A stretch of 64,000 bases of DNA from Lobosporangium transversale (GCF_002105155.1 NW_019028991.1:124001-188000); one strand, 5' to 3'; positions 22,855-36,026 are shown, counted from the first letter of the stretch. The notes: generated from the sequence alone by a model not told the origin. Program-made: numbers and translations.

Positions 22855-23260
22855 CTTTTTTGGATGGTCAGTCGTGCCTTCGTTCCTACGATCCACGATC
22901 TATGAACCTCCCTACTCCCTATCCTCCCTCTCCTTCTGTCTCTGTTCTCTTGGCCAATAAAAACCGCTTGACGAAAATCCCTATCCTTCCTTTGGCTGAC
23001 GAAGCATTGATTGACAGATTAAGAATAAGGGATTCTTATTTCCTCATTGTCTTCAGCACGGTCGTCCATACCTTTTTATTTTTTATTTTTTATTTTTTTA
23101 TTTTTTTTATTCCCTCCCCTTATGACCTTTACTTTAATAGCTTTTAGTAATAATCTTACTTTTTTACACGAATTTTTATCCCAATTTTTTCTTCACGTAA
23201 CAGTCTTTCTCTCTCCTTTCTTTTTTCTTTTTTCTTGTTTTCGTGCACCATAATTAATTA
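22132..23260. other. Intergenic with very long T tracts
   Basis: No gene seen. T-rich from about 22748 to 22860, almost unbroken apart from a few C/A/G, and further T-rich DNA at 23071-23112 before the NIPA start. These runs would be pyrimidine-rich 5' flank for the plus-strand NIPA gene. Confidence 0.55.
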
Positions 23261-23611
23261 ATGTCGTCGACAGGCAAAGTTCTCTTGGAAACAGGAATAA
23301 GAATAGGAGCACACACAGCATCAAAAAGCCTTGCCTTAACCATCATGCGGACATGGATATGGACATGGATATCAGTGGTATTGAAGGCATTGATGGCTAC
23401 TTCAATCATTACACCAATATGTGCTGCGCCTACACCTGCATCTGCGTTTGCACCCGCGTTTGCAATAGCGTCTGGGAATGAGACTCGGGGAGATTCATCT
23501 TTTGTACCCCAAACCGTATCAAAAATGGCCGTTGGAGGCAGTGTGGATTCTCAAGACAGTACAACAAAAATTATTGGTTTATCTCTGGCTATTGGGAGCG
23601 GTAAGTACGGC

Positions 23612-23654
<43 letters not shown>

Positions 23655-26600
23655 AAAGAAAAGAGCGTGGACTAATTTTTTTTTTTTTTTTTTTTTTTTT
23701 CTCAAAAAAAATGTGTCTAGGGGTTTTGATCGGTTCAAGCTTCGTTTTTAAAAAGAAGGGTCTGATCAACTGCACTAGGAATGGCATGCTTGCTGGAGAA
23801 GGATATGCATATCTAAAATCAATGATGTGGTGGACAGGAATGATTATGAGTAAGTTGAAAGATAGGATGTCAAAAAAAAAAAAAAAAAAAAAAATGGAAT
23901 TGCTGTGTTGTTAAATATAAATGTGATTTTTCCTTTTCTCTTTCCTTCTTCCACGCTCCGTAGTGGTAGTAGGCGAAGTATGCAATTTTGTTGCGTACGC
24001 ATTCGTACAGCCGATCCTGGTAACGCCTCTCGGAGCTCTGAGTGTTGTCATTTGGTAAAGTAGGGCGGTGGAATATATGTATAGATATTTATTTTGTTCC
24101 TAAAACGTAATTTATTTATAATTTATCTTTTTTTTTTTTTTTTTTTTTTAGTGCCGTCTTGTCTTCCATCTTTTTACAGGAACGTCTCAACTTGCAAGGA
24201 AAAGTCGGTTGTGCGCAATGTATCATCGGCGCAACTATAATTGTTCTTCATGCACCCCAACAAAGTGCTGTCAAGACCATCCAAGAGTTTCAGCATTTTA
24301 TGGCTCAGCCTGTATTCTTGTCATGGATGATCCTCATCGTCTTGGTATCTCTCTGGCTCATCTGGAAAGCTGGCCCACGGTGGGGGAAGGAGCATATGAT
24401 GGTTTATATCGGCATCTGTTCTTTGATTGGATCCCTCTCAGTAGTGGCCACTCAGGCTCTCGGTGCTGCCATTGTGCACAACATCTCTACAGGTGAACCT
24501 CAATTCAATATTTGGTTTACGTATTTTGTAATCATCTTCATGGTCATCACGCTTTTGATCGAGATCAATTACTTGAATAAGGCCTTGAATTTGTTCAACA
24601 CAGGTAAATTATGACTTGTATGTCTACGCCTTTTAGTAGACATTCTCCATTCTTTTTCATAGGCTTTTTATACATTATAGCTAATGATCAGTCGCTTTTT
24701 TTTTCTTCCCTTGCAATTTTCAGCTATGGTAACCCCAACTTACTATGTAACATTCACCTCCGCAACTATAATCACTTCTGCGATCCTCTACCAAGGATTT
24801 CATGCATCCGTCGTTGCGATCCTGTCAGTCGTCTTTGGTTTCTTTGTCATCTGTGGTGGTGTTTTACTCCTGCAGACGTCTAAACCTGTAGTTCCTTTAC
24901 CTCCTATACCTATTCCAGAGAATGCTACGGATGCTTCAGAACTGGAGGCTGCTATGGTTAGCACCATCCTCTATGAAGAGTTGGAACCTACTGCTGCGGA
25001 TATGCGTGCTTCTCCTTTCAGCAGTATTCGACGAATCAGTCGTGATCTACGTCAACCGAGCATCATCAGCAATCATTATAGTTCCAATAACGTCTTCCAA
25101 AGTTCGCCATTGAACCCTAGGGCGGAGAGTTTGCTACAACGGAAGAGAAGGGCCTCGAATGCGACAACAAATACAGCACCATGGTCACGGCCTCAGAGCA
25201 TTGCAGGCAGCACAACTGCATTTTATCCATCTTCCTCTGGGACATACTCAAGCATGGCGATGGGCCCTAACGGAGCACAAGTTCGGTTACAGTTGTGCGA
25301 GATTGTGGTCTCCGATGAGAAGAACGAGACAAGCCGATATCAAGTTTATAGACCTATCCCTACATCCGGCACTTCGCCTGAAACAAACGCGAATATACAC
25401 TCGACAGGACTGAGACACTCATTGCTGGGGCCCCGAAGAAGTATGTTGGCAGACTCAAGATCATCATCCATCCGATTCAGTCATATTCCTTCACAGCCAG
25501 CATCAGCTGACGAAATTAATGAAAAGAGCGACCATTACCATCATCCTCAGTCCACACCTAGTCAGGGCCAGAAGCACTCATCTGCAGTCTCAGGATCAAT
25601 GTTCTTACCCCCAAGAGTCGCTATCAGTTCGCCTACGCCCTCACCTTCGTCTAATGTCTCAACGTCATCGAATACTGCTTCTATTGCCCTTAATCCTAAT
25701 ACTAATAATGATCCCTCCACAGCACCTTCGCCACAACAACAACAACCTACTATGCCTGCCGCGCTTCTCTTACCGCCGCCACCCAAAACCTCACCTTCAT
25801 CTGGATCACTGTTGGCTGGGGGGCCCTTCTTTAGGCGACCAACAGCCCCGGTAGCCAATAAGCTCCGACCCTCTTCTATTGCGTCCTCAGCATTTGGTGG
25901 AGACATCATGGAAATGAACGATCCTGGCCACACAGGCAAGACTGTCATTTCGATCGAGCCAGTTCAACAGCAGCCGTTGTTTTCATTGTATATAACGCCA
26001 CCACCACCATCCACCCTTTCCAGCACCACCACGGCCTCAGGCTTCAATGGCTTAAACCACTTCCAGCATCATGGCCCTAAATCAGTCCCTGTATCTTCGC
26101 TACCCCTGTCTGGTGCAATCCCAACCAATTCGAATACGCCTTCTTCTACAATTGCTGCTCATATTGCAGGGAATATAAATGGAAAGTCGTTGGGCCAGAA
26201 AGCGAGAGAGGGTACAGAGGCTATGGCTGAGGAGGAGAATAAAGCTAAAGAGAGCACTCAAGATGGCACTAATGGTAGTAATAAGCATAATGATAATGAT
26301 CGTGATGACACTGTTAATGGTAGTGGTGGCAATAATGACGATTATAATCATCAGGAGCCTATAGAAGATGTACGGACTACTGCACCACTATCAAAGCCAA
26401 CAGCAAAACCAAGACGTAGTCTATTTGGACTCAGCAAACTATTTGGGCTCAAGGAGAGGAACAAGTACGATGAGAAAGTTGATAGTGATGACCATTACCA
26501 ACCACCATTGGGAACGACATTATCAACGGAATCATCATCATCGACTACTCCACTGAACCCGATAGCAGGAGCAAGGGTAGGGGCGGGAGCAGATGTAGAG

Positions 26601-26777
26601 GTAGAGGCAGAGGCAGAGATGGAGGCAGAGACGGAGATAGCAATAGTGGCTTCTAAGGGCAACCCACTCACATCTGTATCATCACCATCGCCCACGGCCT
26701 TTCATCGAACAAACCATCCAACGACTCGAATCTCGGAAGGAGAAGAAGAGGAAGATGTTGAGGATTTAAAGTCATAA
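23261..26777 (+). CDS. NIPA-type magnesium transporter with long cytosolic tail
   Basis: Five exons (23261-23600, 23721-23849, 23964-24054, 24152-24603, 24724-26777) give about 1021 residues. The core (residues about 105-385) matches the NIPA/DMT family: GLSLAIGSG, SFVFKKKGL, GEGYAYLKSMMWWTGM, GEVCNFVAYAFVQPILVTPLGALSV, AVLSSIFLQERLNLQGKVGC, then membrane helices with VATQALGAAI, LIEINYLNKALNLFNTA, and VTPTYYVTFTSATI. About nine hydrophobic segments are visible. NIPA proteins carry Mg2+ across plasma and endosomal membranes. Exon 1 adds about 100 residues before the core, with a hydrophobic stretch that may be an extra helix or signal anchor. The last 600 residues are Ser/Pro/Asn-rich low complexity, unlike the short tails of animal NIPAs. 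Intron 1 contains three alternating T and A homopolymers. Confidence 0.87.
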
Positions 26778-26846
26778 GAAATAATACGCTAATAATAAAT
26801 TAGTTATGAAAAGTAAAATGAAAATAATGCATTGTTGTTTTATTAA

Positions 26847-26886
<40 letters not shown>

Positions 26887-27113
26887 GCTATTATTGTAGT
26901 CATTATTATTATTACTGTGGTTATTATTATTATTATATTCATCAATTTCATTATGTTCATTGCTCGTTATGTTCATTACTTTGGTTGTTTTACTATTTTA
27001 TATACAGTGTCTTTACTTCTTTCCCTACTACAACCCCCGTTTTTACCCGACCCCGCCTTGCCCCGCCCCAGCTTGGGCTTTTTTTTTTTTTTATTTTTGT
27101 TTTTTCTTTTTCT

Positions 27114-27145
<32 letters not shown>

Positions 27146-27150
27146 TTTTT
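26778..27150. other. Convergent 3' region with (TTA)n and poly-T
   Basis: A (TTA)n microsatellite at about 26856-26884, further TTA/GTT repeats to 26940, and T-rich DNA at 27081-27152 lie between the 3' ends of NIPA (+) and the Ras gene (-). Confidence 0.6.
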
Positions 27151-27689
27151 TTACATAATTGTGCAGCATTTTAAAGATTTTTTTACATCATCCCCCTGTT
27201 TAGATCTCTTCTCAGTTCTCTTCTTTTCTGATTTTTCCTTAATCTTCAAGAATTTGCTCGATTTCTGAGATCCAGGTTGGGATGGTGATGGAGTTGCATA
27301 CTTGGAGTAGCCCTTTGTGGAGGTTGTCATCGCAGAGACTGAGGAGGCTATCGTTGTTGTCGTTGGTGTCTTTGTCATGGATGCAAATGCAGATGGATAT
27401 TTTTCCGAGTATGAAGGTGCGTTGGAACCCTTTTTCTTTGAAGTACGGCCATTACTTGTAGAACCAGTTGTCACGGTGGTATAACTACGGATACTATGGT
27501 CACGGCTCTTTCTTCCTCGTTGGCGTGCAACCTCACGGACAAGCCCATAAAACATTTCGTTGATATTAAGACCTGTCTTTGCACTGTAAAGTAATAATAA
27601 TAATAATAATAATAATATATAAAAAAAATAAAGTTAATAAAAGACGCGCCAGAATAAAAATATATGAAAAAAAGCTTATTTTTCCACAC

Positions 27690-27720
<31 letters not shown>

Positions 27721-28039
27721 CTCTTTTTCTCTCTCTCTTACCTCGCCTCTACAAAGAGTGCATTAGAATCTTCTGCAAATCGAGCGCCGACTTCTGTAGG
27801 GACCTGCCTCTCGCCTTGTAGGGCCAGGTCCCATTTATTACCGACAATAATCATAGGGATGTGTGTGTTGGGACTCTCTTTGGCGCGCCAGATTTGATTA
27901 CAGAAACCGACTAATTCCTGGAACGAGCCCATGGAAGCAACAGAGTACACGCAAATGAATGCATCTCCAGACCTATAAAGGCAGGAAATAAATATAAAGC
28001 GGTCAGACTTCAAGCGTTTACAAAGAAGAGAGAAAGAGA

Positions 28040-28123
<84 letters not shown>

Positions 28124-28365
28124 AAGAGGATAGGAGGAGCTGTGATGATGTCGATATATGTATTTTTTTTTTGTTACAAAAAAATTACCTAAAGAATTGA
28201 TCGTTCCAATGGCCACGATATTCATGTTGGCCAGCTGTGTCGTTGATGTCAAGAGTGTATTCTTGGCCATCCACTTCAATATGTTTACAGTATGAGTCTT
28301 CGATCGTAGGATCATATTCGTCATGGAATCTATAGTGTGAAGAAAATGTTTAATCGACAGGGGAG

Positions 28366-28396
<31 letters not shown>

Positions 28397-28477
28397 GTTT
28401 TTAGGGTCTATAATTCTATGGTTCATAATAATATCATAGCAATCAATACAGCAAGAATGATGTTTTATTTTTTTTTT

Positions 28478-28509
<32 letters not shown>

Positions 28510-28605
28510 GAAAAAAACTTACTGGTCTCTCAGAAAACGCAATGTCAGGGCTGATTTGCCGACAGCGCCGTCTCCAACGACAACAATAGACAATTTCTGA
28601 GGCAT
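27151..28605 (-). CDS. Ras-family small GTPase, atypical switch II
   Basis: Four exons (28605-28523, 28329-28189, 27972-27742, 27583-27151) give 295 residues. G1 is GDGAVGKS with Gly at the Ras-12 position; switch I is YDPTIEDSY, as in Ras; G3 is DTAGQ with the catalytic Gln; G4 is NKWD; G5 is ASAK. Switch II reads [12 protein letters not shown], one residue longer than in Ras and rich in aromatic and His residues. The C-terminal 130 residues are a long Ser/Thr/Lys-rich hypervariable region ending KCCTIM, a CAAX box (CTIM) that predicts farnesylation and membrane attachment, with an adjacent Cys available for palmitoylation. Family role: GTP-dependent signalling. It is not a clear RAS1, RSR1 or RHEB orthologue by eye. 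Introns carry homopolymers and an (AG)n microsatellite. Confidence 0.87.
28022..28130. repeat. (AG)n microsatellite in a Ras-gene intron
   Basis: About 100 bp of near-perfect AG repeats with occasional AAAG, within the intron between exons 2 and 3 of the minus-strand Ras gene; on the transcript it is a CU tract. Confidence 0.9.
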
Positions 28606-31086
28606 ATTGGTTGATGTGGTTAAAGGATTTAGAGAAGTTCCCTGAGAGTAAGTGTGAATTCGAGAAATTTTGGCTTGCTTTTTATGAAGGCTCTCGTGTG
28701 AGCTTTTGAAGAACGCTAGGATGGATTATCGACGCTTTGTTGTCGCCTTTGTAGGATGGCTATTAAGTTTGAGCTTGGGCCTTCTGCTACGTGTGGTAAC
28801 TGGCTTTGATCTTGTTACTTGTGCTGTTCCTGCTGCTGCTCTTGCTCTGTGTGTATCTGCAAAGGGGGGAGGTTCACTCACTGAAAATGCAACTAATGAG
28901 AAAGACAAAAGTGATGAAGATAGAATGCACGGATGGTCCTGTTATCAAAATAAGGTATGGAGGTTGGCGAATAGATGCGATTAGGCCGCTCCAAGTTCGC
29001 GTGGTTTCTTGGTCTAACAGAAATCTAGTGTTGTGGTTGTGGTTAATTTGACGAGGATGAAGACGATTCTTGTTGGAGCTGCTTTGGCTTGGCTGGTGAT
29101 TAAATGAGTAGGAGGCGTTGCGTTTGTTGTTTCTGCTGTTGCTACTATAATTGTGGTTAATACTTGGATGACCCGTCAATATGATAGCGCAGGTGTCGAG
29201 AGTTCGGTTCTGATAGTTATTGACCTTGCTGACTGAAACTTGACAAAGATGAGCCTGGGTGGATGTTGGTGATGTTGGCGGCAGTTGTGGTGGTCGTTAA
29301 AAAGCTGATGGTACAATCGGGAGAAATGGGAATTGAAAGGGTGACAGCAGCGATGTCCGAAGTGGGGGCCGTAAATGATACTTTTGTAGTTGCTGAACCT
29401 ATAATTATTATTGATGATGTTTGGAATATAATGAATAATTTAACAAATGCAAAAAAAAAAAAGAAGAAGAAGAAGAAGAAAAGAGATGATGATGATTAAG
29501 GTGATGATGGTTAGATATATACTAGAAATGAGGAGAAGAGAGAAGGAGAAGACGGAAGAAGATAGGAGGGGAAAAAAGAGAAGATTAATGTGAGGAAATA
29601 AAATGAAAAATTTAAAATTCAAACTTCGAAATGAAAATGAAAAATGAAAAAAGAAAGAACTTGAAAGTGAAATAAGGCTGATGTAGAAATAAGGATCGCC
29701 ACAGGACTGATGTTCTGAAGATCAGTAGTCAGAAGAAGGTCAATTCCTTGGATGCTTGGGATGCTGTGGTTTCTGCATTAAAAAAAAAAAAAAAAAAAAA
29801 AATCGAGCCCATTTTCCTTTCTTCCCCCCTCTTTTTTTTTTTTTTTTTTTTTTTGTTGATTTCTTTTGTGCTTTAGTGCTTTAGTGCTTTAGCGCTTTAG
29901 TGCTTTCACAAATCTGCAAATCTTTTCATCTATAGAGTTTCCTTGCACCTTTCTTCCGTTAAAAAAGTGTATGACCCAAAACCCCATTCTTCTTCATTTC
30001 CTTCCTACCTCCTTTTATTCTTTTCTTCCCTTTGTACTTGCACGTCTCTTTCTTTTCCTTTTCTGTTTTCTTTCTCTTCTCTCGCTCTCTCTTTTTTTTC
30101 TTTGTAGTCTTTCGGAAGTTTTATGCTTGTTTTTCTACTTTTGTTTATTTCTTCTTTGCTTTATTTTTTATTTTTTATTTTTGCTTGCTCTTACTGCGAG
30201 ATGAGGAGATAAAATCAGAGGTTTGAAGGGATAGCATTTCAAAACCCGGTGAGCATACCCGGCGATGACAATGCGATTAACAATGATGCCAATGGATGTT
30301 GAGTAAAGAGATGAGAATAAAAAAGAAAAGAGGGAGTCTGTGTGTATATGTATGCATGAGAGAGCTAGAAAGTGCTAAAGATAAAAAAGATAAAATGCGC
30401 GCGGCCCAGTATACTTCACTCCCTTTTTATTCTGGATGAGATAATCCTAGGAATAAAATAAAAAAAAAAAAAAAAATCGCCCCTCTATCAAAACCACAAA
30501 AAACTCCTGCTCCTTTCTTGGGTCCTTCTGCTCACAGCCATTGATGCATCCCTTACTCCGATAATTCCTGGTTTAGTTTTGGTGTCTATCCTGCGGACAC
30601 GCCATCTGTTTTTGCCGATCCATTTCTGCATGATTTTGTGGGGTATACATATTTCTTTTTATATATATATGTGTATATTTTTTGTTTATTACTATTATTT
30701 CCCATACGCGTCGCGGTTGAGCGAGTAAAAGCAACTATGGGAGTGTTAAATATTCTCCCCCCCCCTCCCTTAACATGGCTTCCACTCTCCTCTCGGAAGT
30801 CAGTGTACACCAACTCATTAGATGGATACTCAATGTCTATTCAGGTACTCGCCTGATGCAAAAATGATCTGTCCATTGTCAAATTCTTATTTGGTTGTGC
30901 GATCGCGCGTATTTTAACTCCCTTTTCCATCTTTTTGTGCCTTTATTTCCCTTTTTATCCCTAATGGGCTTTTTTTTGCATATTTTTTGTTTATACTTTA
31001 TCTTCATATTTCGTTTCTTACTATAGCTCCCTAATCGCGACCATGTTAGAAGCGAATGGGTGAGCATGACTAAGAATCACCTGAAA

Positions 31087-31126
<40 letters not shown>

Positions 31127-32300
31127 ATTGCATTGCATTGCATTGCGTTGTGAAAATAGGAAAATAAACAAAGAGATCAAGATCTTTAAACGTCTCATTA
31201 ATTTTTTCCTTCTTGGCGAATATCCCCACTTTTGACGTTCAGTTCGTCCTGGTCACAGTGTGGCCCTTGTGCCTTGGTAAGAGTCCGGCAAAACCCCGCA
31301 ACAGCATGGATGCTTATTTGGATTGTTTTGAACGTTGCAGGAATTTTAGGGACAGTTATACTTATAGGAACAGTTATAGAAACAGTAATAATAGCAAAAG
31401 CAGTAACAGAATCTGCATCAATAGTAGCTTCAGCAGCAATTGGTAACACTAGTAGCATTAACAGCATTGACAACGGGAAAAGACTTGCTTTTGGCTGTTG
31501 ATGAAGACATCCCTTGAATAAGTACGTTTATGGGCTTTCCGCCCTGACTAGGCTTCCATTGCCATTGTTGTTGTCATTACTGCTGTCGCTACTCCTATCC
31601 AAGCTGCAGCTAGAGTCCTTTTTGGAATGAAATAGATTCTGATGCTGTTGTCGTAACCGGCCTGGTATCGTCGTATGTGCCATGGTCCTTTTCGGCGAAC
31701 CCGATTCTCTCACAGTTACTATTTACTCCTCCTTCCGCTCCTGCTCCTGCTAATGCTGAGGTAAATGCATCCCCCTGCTCAACCTTCATGGCCATCAACG
31801 ACTAGTTTGACCGTTTCCTGCAATTGTGTGTTTCGCTGATTTTTATTCAGCACTCTTTTTCACCAACCTCATCACTCGTTTGCACCACTTATTTGTGTGT
31901 CCATGATGAAAAAGATGTATTGTTTAATCATATGATATACTAGTATATCTGCAAAAAAAAAAGAAAAAAAAAAAAAAAAAAACTATGGTATCCGCTTGCT
32001 TCCACACTGGTTTAAAATATGCCTTGGAAAAGGAAAATAGGGACGAACATCATGTTAAACTTTAAAAGCGATCATCAGATTAGGTTCAGGTAAAGGGATA
32101 CATGCAGCTCCTTTTTCCCTTGTCCTTTGTTTTGTTTATCTGTCGTAGTGATACCAAGACACCAAAAAAACATAAATTTCCCTTTTTACAATTATGTGCA
32201 CAGACAATGTGGGGAAAGAGAATGTGGTGATTTTTCCACACTTATTCCAAAAGCTTATTTTCTTTCCTTTTTTTCTGCAGTTGCTCCTATCATAATTTAA
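28606..32300. other. Gene-poor 3.7-kb interval
   Basis: Lies between the 5' end of the Ras gene and the 3' end of the USP22-like gene, both on the minus strand. I find no frame with splice signals and protein-like sequence on either strand. Contents include (GAA)n near 29460-29482, poly-A/poly-T runs (29778-29801, 29832-29854, 31091-31124, 31952-31981), an 8-bp tandem repeat at 29868 and a GCATT pentamer repeat at 31125-31147. The part next to 28605 is likely Ras 5' UTR and promoter. Confidence 0.5.
29868..29907. repeat. 8-bp tandem repeat, GTGCTTTA x5
   Basis: Five adjacent units of GTGCTTTA, the fourth GCGCTTTA and the last ending in C. Confidence 0.85.
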
Positions 32301-35095
32301 CTAGTCTTTCAATGCATTGGCAAAGTCATAGTCCAATGTTTGCTTAACGTAGAATAGCATATACCTGGTAAATAAAAGATGTTTACGTGCGTTAGCTCCA
32401 AGCCTGTCTCTTCATTCTAGTCTGAGACAAACTATTTCATACGCGATTGGTCCGATACTTACGCCTTGCTATCCAGAACCTCTTTTTGGCTTGCCAGAGA
32501 TACTTTATGATCATCAAGTGAGAACCACTAATGTTCAAAGTAAAATATATATTTCAAGAAAAAAAAAAAAAAAAAAAAAAAGTTTAGATACAACGCATAA
32601 AAAGCTCATTGTTCTTTAGCCATTTAAATACACATCCTTTACCTCGCCTCGATGTTTCGCAAATGCAGTATAGTGTCCTGTGTCCATCTTTCCTTGATGA
32701 TTGATCACTGCAAAGAGATTATATACATATGTTGGGATCGGATCAAGTAATCCGTTGTTCATGCTCATTGACGATGCTGTCGACCCAATTATTCCATTTC
32801 CAGAGCTCTCTGGTCCTGAAACTCCGTTGGCCTTTTGCAACGCTGAGAGCTTGTTCTTTTTGAGTTTACGAGCAGCAGCCGTATATTGCGTCATATCAAG
32901 CTGTGCAGGGAATTTAATCTTTGTCTCAATCTTGGAGGCGCCCATAGAGTGTTCAAACCGTTTCAACTGGAAACTCAAGACAGGAGGCACCACTTTAATC
33001 GAGAGCTGCTTGGTGGCGTCCTGGCCATTCTTCCCACATTTGCTGCAATTATACTCGTTTGTGCCCAATTTCTCTGGATGCGTATACCTGTTCGATAGTA
33101 AAGCTATCGGTTAATCTCAGCTATGGTCTCCTTTTAGTACTATTCCTTCAATAGGAGCAGACAAGGGCCATAAAAGTTACCTGTCGAGACAGTCAGCTAA
33201 AGAGTTTGGCCCTTCATTCTTCTCATCATTCCCTCCGCGAACCTTATTGCCGTTAGATTTGCTCCGCTTCGTAGGCCGAAGATCCAGAGAGATATCCAAG
33301 ATAGGATCAAAAGCTGTGGTTACATTCGCACAATTCATGCATGTGACGTCTGACTGCAGAAGTCCTGCAAATGTCTTGTGGATCACGCAGTTGCAGTGGT
33401 GTAACTTGGCGCCTAGTTTTATGCGAATGATAAACATTATGTCCTCAGATTCCAGTTCATTAAGAGTATATCCCATGACAATAAATATAAACATAAACAC
33501 AAGACTCAACGTTTCCATGTCAGTAGTGATTACTTACTAGGCGATTTTGCATGGATTTGGTTAAGCGCACTGATAAAGAACTCATGAGCGTCCTGTTGAG
33601 CATATCCTGCGAGATCCGATGAGGACATCCACATTGTATGAAGGAAACTGCAAGGACCATAGGGCGCCTTTACACCTGAATAAAATTGTGTGAAGAGCTG
33701 GTCCATTTCGCATCCCATACAATCTGCTTTGACCTCGCAGCGCTTAGAACTATGCTGATCACTCAAAAAGTAGCTTCGAAGCAGTGGGTTGTGGATAAAA
33801 CACTGCAAAATCACGTTCATGAAACAGGTTGAACCCATGTTGCGAAGGCCACGGAGTCCTAAAGCAAGTCAGAATCACAAACATGGAAGAGATGAGAATG
33901 AGCTTGAATATGTTCTTTTCAACCAAATATCTGTACATTTTGATTTATTCCTTGCCTTGACATGGCTTCAGTTTTGTGCCAGACTTGATCGCAGCAGCCT
34001 CTTTATTGCCGGCATGCCACTTAAGATATCTTGGTCGCTTCTGACCTGGCTCTGCTTGATACAATGATTCATAGTCCCAAAACAAAGTATTTACAAAATT
34101 AGTGCCAGTATAGGATATTATACATTCAAATATTCCAGATACGGAGTCAGATCTGGGCTTTACCTTGCACCATAGAAATGATTTCAGAAGTCCTTATAAG
34201 TTCAGAATTATAAACTCCTTCGAAATCACGATCGTAGATGAAATCCTTGCAGTGATTGCAGTACAGACCACATCGACTGACTTCCATAGCTACAACGCGG
34301 GTTTAAGAATATATGAGTATAGTTTGAAATGTATTAAGGATGATAAAGTAACTTAATGCAATGTATAAGCATACAGAATGTGTGTCCCGAGTCCTTTGAA
34401 TGCTTTTGAGAATGCTCGCCCTTCCAGCACCCGACGAATACACAATGCAGGCAAGCATGGATTCTTCCTAGAATGGTATCACATGTGAGGCAAGCGGGCG
34501 TAGGCAGCTGTTGAATTGCTTTCCCATTCGGCACGCTATCCTGTTGTTAAGGTAGATTGTTAGATCAATAAGCGTTAGTAAATATGATCCAACGATGGAA
34601 TAGGAATAGTAAATTCGAAGGAACCAGGTGTCCTCCTATATTATTTTTTTTCTTTTTTCTTTTTGGGTATGATATGACATGATCGAGATGAGACGTTGAT
34701 GCACTTAGATGTTTCATTTCATTCTCAGGGGTAAAAAGACAAAGCAACGGATCACAATAGTGACCAAAAGTGTAAGCTTAGCAGGCAAGAACCCTCTCAA
34801 CCAAAATAAAAGAGATCAGGCTTACCTCGGAGTTCCTTGGACGCTTTTTGTCCTTCGAAGAAGTAAGAACGCCGAGAGCATGACGATTCTTATAGTGAAG
34901 GCTGTATCGCACTAGAATCTGGTAATTGGCCACAATATCTGCGCTCTTCTTGAAGGGTTTTATGTGGGGGCATCCGTGAGATGCTGCATGGTCGCCTGGA
35001 AAAAAATCCTGAGTTAATAGTCTGCTTGTAGGGATGAAGGGAGCAGAGGGAGGATTGGCGGTTGACATGATAAGTGGGTTTAGCTGACGATGCAA
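32301..35095 (-). CDS. UBP8: Ubp8/USP22-type ubiquitin hydrolase (SAGA deubiquitinase)
   Basis: Nine exons (35095-34826, 34540-34375, 34289-34164, 34051-33956, 33858-33538, 33412-33181, 33087-32643, 32527-32463, 32364-32301) give about 594 residues. The N terminus is a zinc-finger UBP domain (HGCPHIKPFK, CLTCDTILGRIHACLHC, HSKDSGHTF, CNHCKDFIYD). The catalytic domain has the Cys box GLRNMGSTCFMN (Cys231), QQDAHEF, a zinc-knuckle CMNC and CSKCGKN, the His box GHYTAF (His542) and WFSLDD, ending YMLFYVKQ. Domain order and zinc finger match Ubp8/USP22, which removes ubiquitin from H2B within the SAGA coactivator. Intron 4 (33955-33859) begins GC rather than GT (AAG before GCAAGG) and is needed to keep the frame. 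An alternative start is the Met codon ten codons in. It shares a 931-bp divergent region with the CLEC16A gene. Confidence 0.9.
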
Positions 35096-35602
35096 AGCAA
35101 ATAGAATGAAGAATGGGTGATCCCTTTTTGTTTTGCTGTGTTTGGTTAGTTGGTGGCGTGTATGGATTTAGAGACACACAAGAAGCGATATGCTCAGATT
35201 GAGACAGGTCTTATTCTTGAGACTTTTCTTTTTCTTTTATATGTGGGCAATTAATGTTGTCAATGATTAAATGATGTACGGATGAGACAAAAGGATTGAA
35301 TTAGAAAAAGTATATTGAAAATGTGAAGCCAAAGCTCGCCTGGTCAATGAAACTTAAAAGAAAAAATATAAAATGCAATGTGTGTGTGACAATGAGCTCT
35401 TAATGCTGTTCACAATGCACTTTGCACGTGGATGAGAATGATATGGAGAAAGGAATACGATGATGACCTGCCAATGAATGTGAGGAAAGTGAAGAAGAGA
35501 AGGAAGAGGAGAAAAAGAATGGCGCAGGGGATGCATGCCATGGTCTGCATACTTCATTTAACTCCCCTTTTCCCCTGCCTTTCTAATGTGATGATGGCCC
35601 AA

Positions 35603-35634
<32 letters not shown>

Positions 35635-36026
35635 AAGCACGGGATCAGCTCCCACTAAATGACATGCATTAAAAAGAGTCAGCATGAAGAGACCTGGAGC
35701 ATGCATACTTAACCTCTCTCACTTCATTGCATTCCTATCCCATGAATTTCAACCTTTCCATTGCTTTCTCTTCATCCATTTCTATCTTTTCCTATCTAAT
35801 CTTCTTGTAATGCTATCAATTTGTATTCTTATTCATCTCCACACAGCTCTTTTTTAAAACAGGCGCTTGCGTCTTCTACTTAGCAAACGCGTCCTTGACC
35901 TTGTCCAACTGCTCTGTTCTCCATGCATTTTACATTATACACATTATTCGTTCTACTATCTTCTCGTTCAACTCTGAGTTTTTAATTGTCAGCCTTCAAC
36001 CCTTATATCACACCCACCTTATTCAA
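35096..36026. promoter_or_regulatory. Divergent intergenic region UBP8 / CLEC16A
   Basis: Holds a poly-A at 35609-35636 and pyrimidine-rich DNA towards 36026. It presumably serves as the promoter for both genes; no specific box is convincing. Confidence 0.4.

Noticed and set aside
28022..28130. AG repeat considered as a CRISPR-like or satellite array
   Set aside because: It is a plain dinucleotide microsatellite inside an intron, in a eukaryotic genome.
28706..29179. Hydrophobic plus-strand frame and overlapping Asn/Ser-rich minus frame upstream of the Ras gene
   Set aside because: Neither has protein-like conservation or splice partners; more likely 5' UTR or promoter DNA.
31198..31798. 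Short frames with hydrophobic (plus) or Ala/Gly/Ser (minus) composition
   Set aside because: Overlapping, short and repeat-like; no start context or family resemblance I can support.
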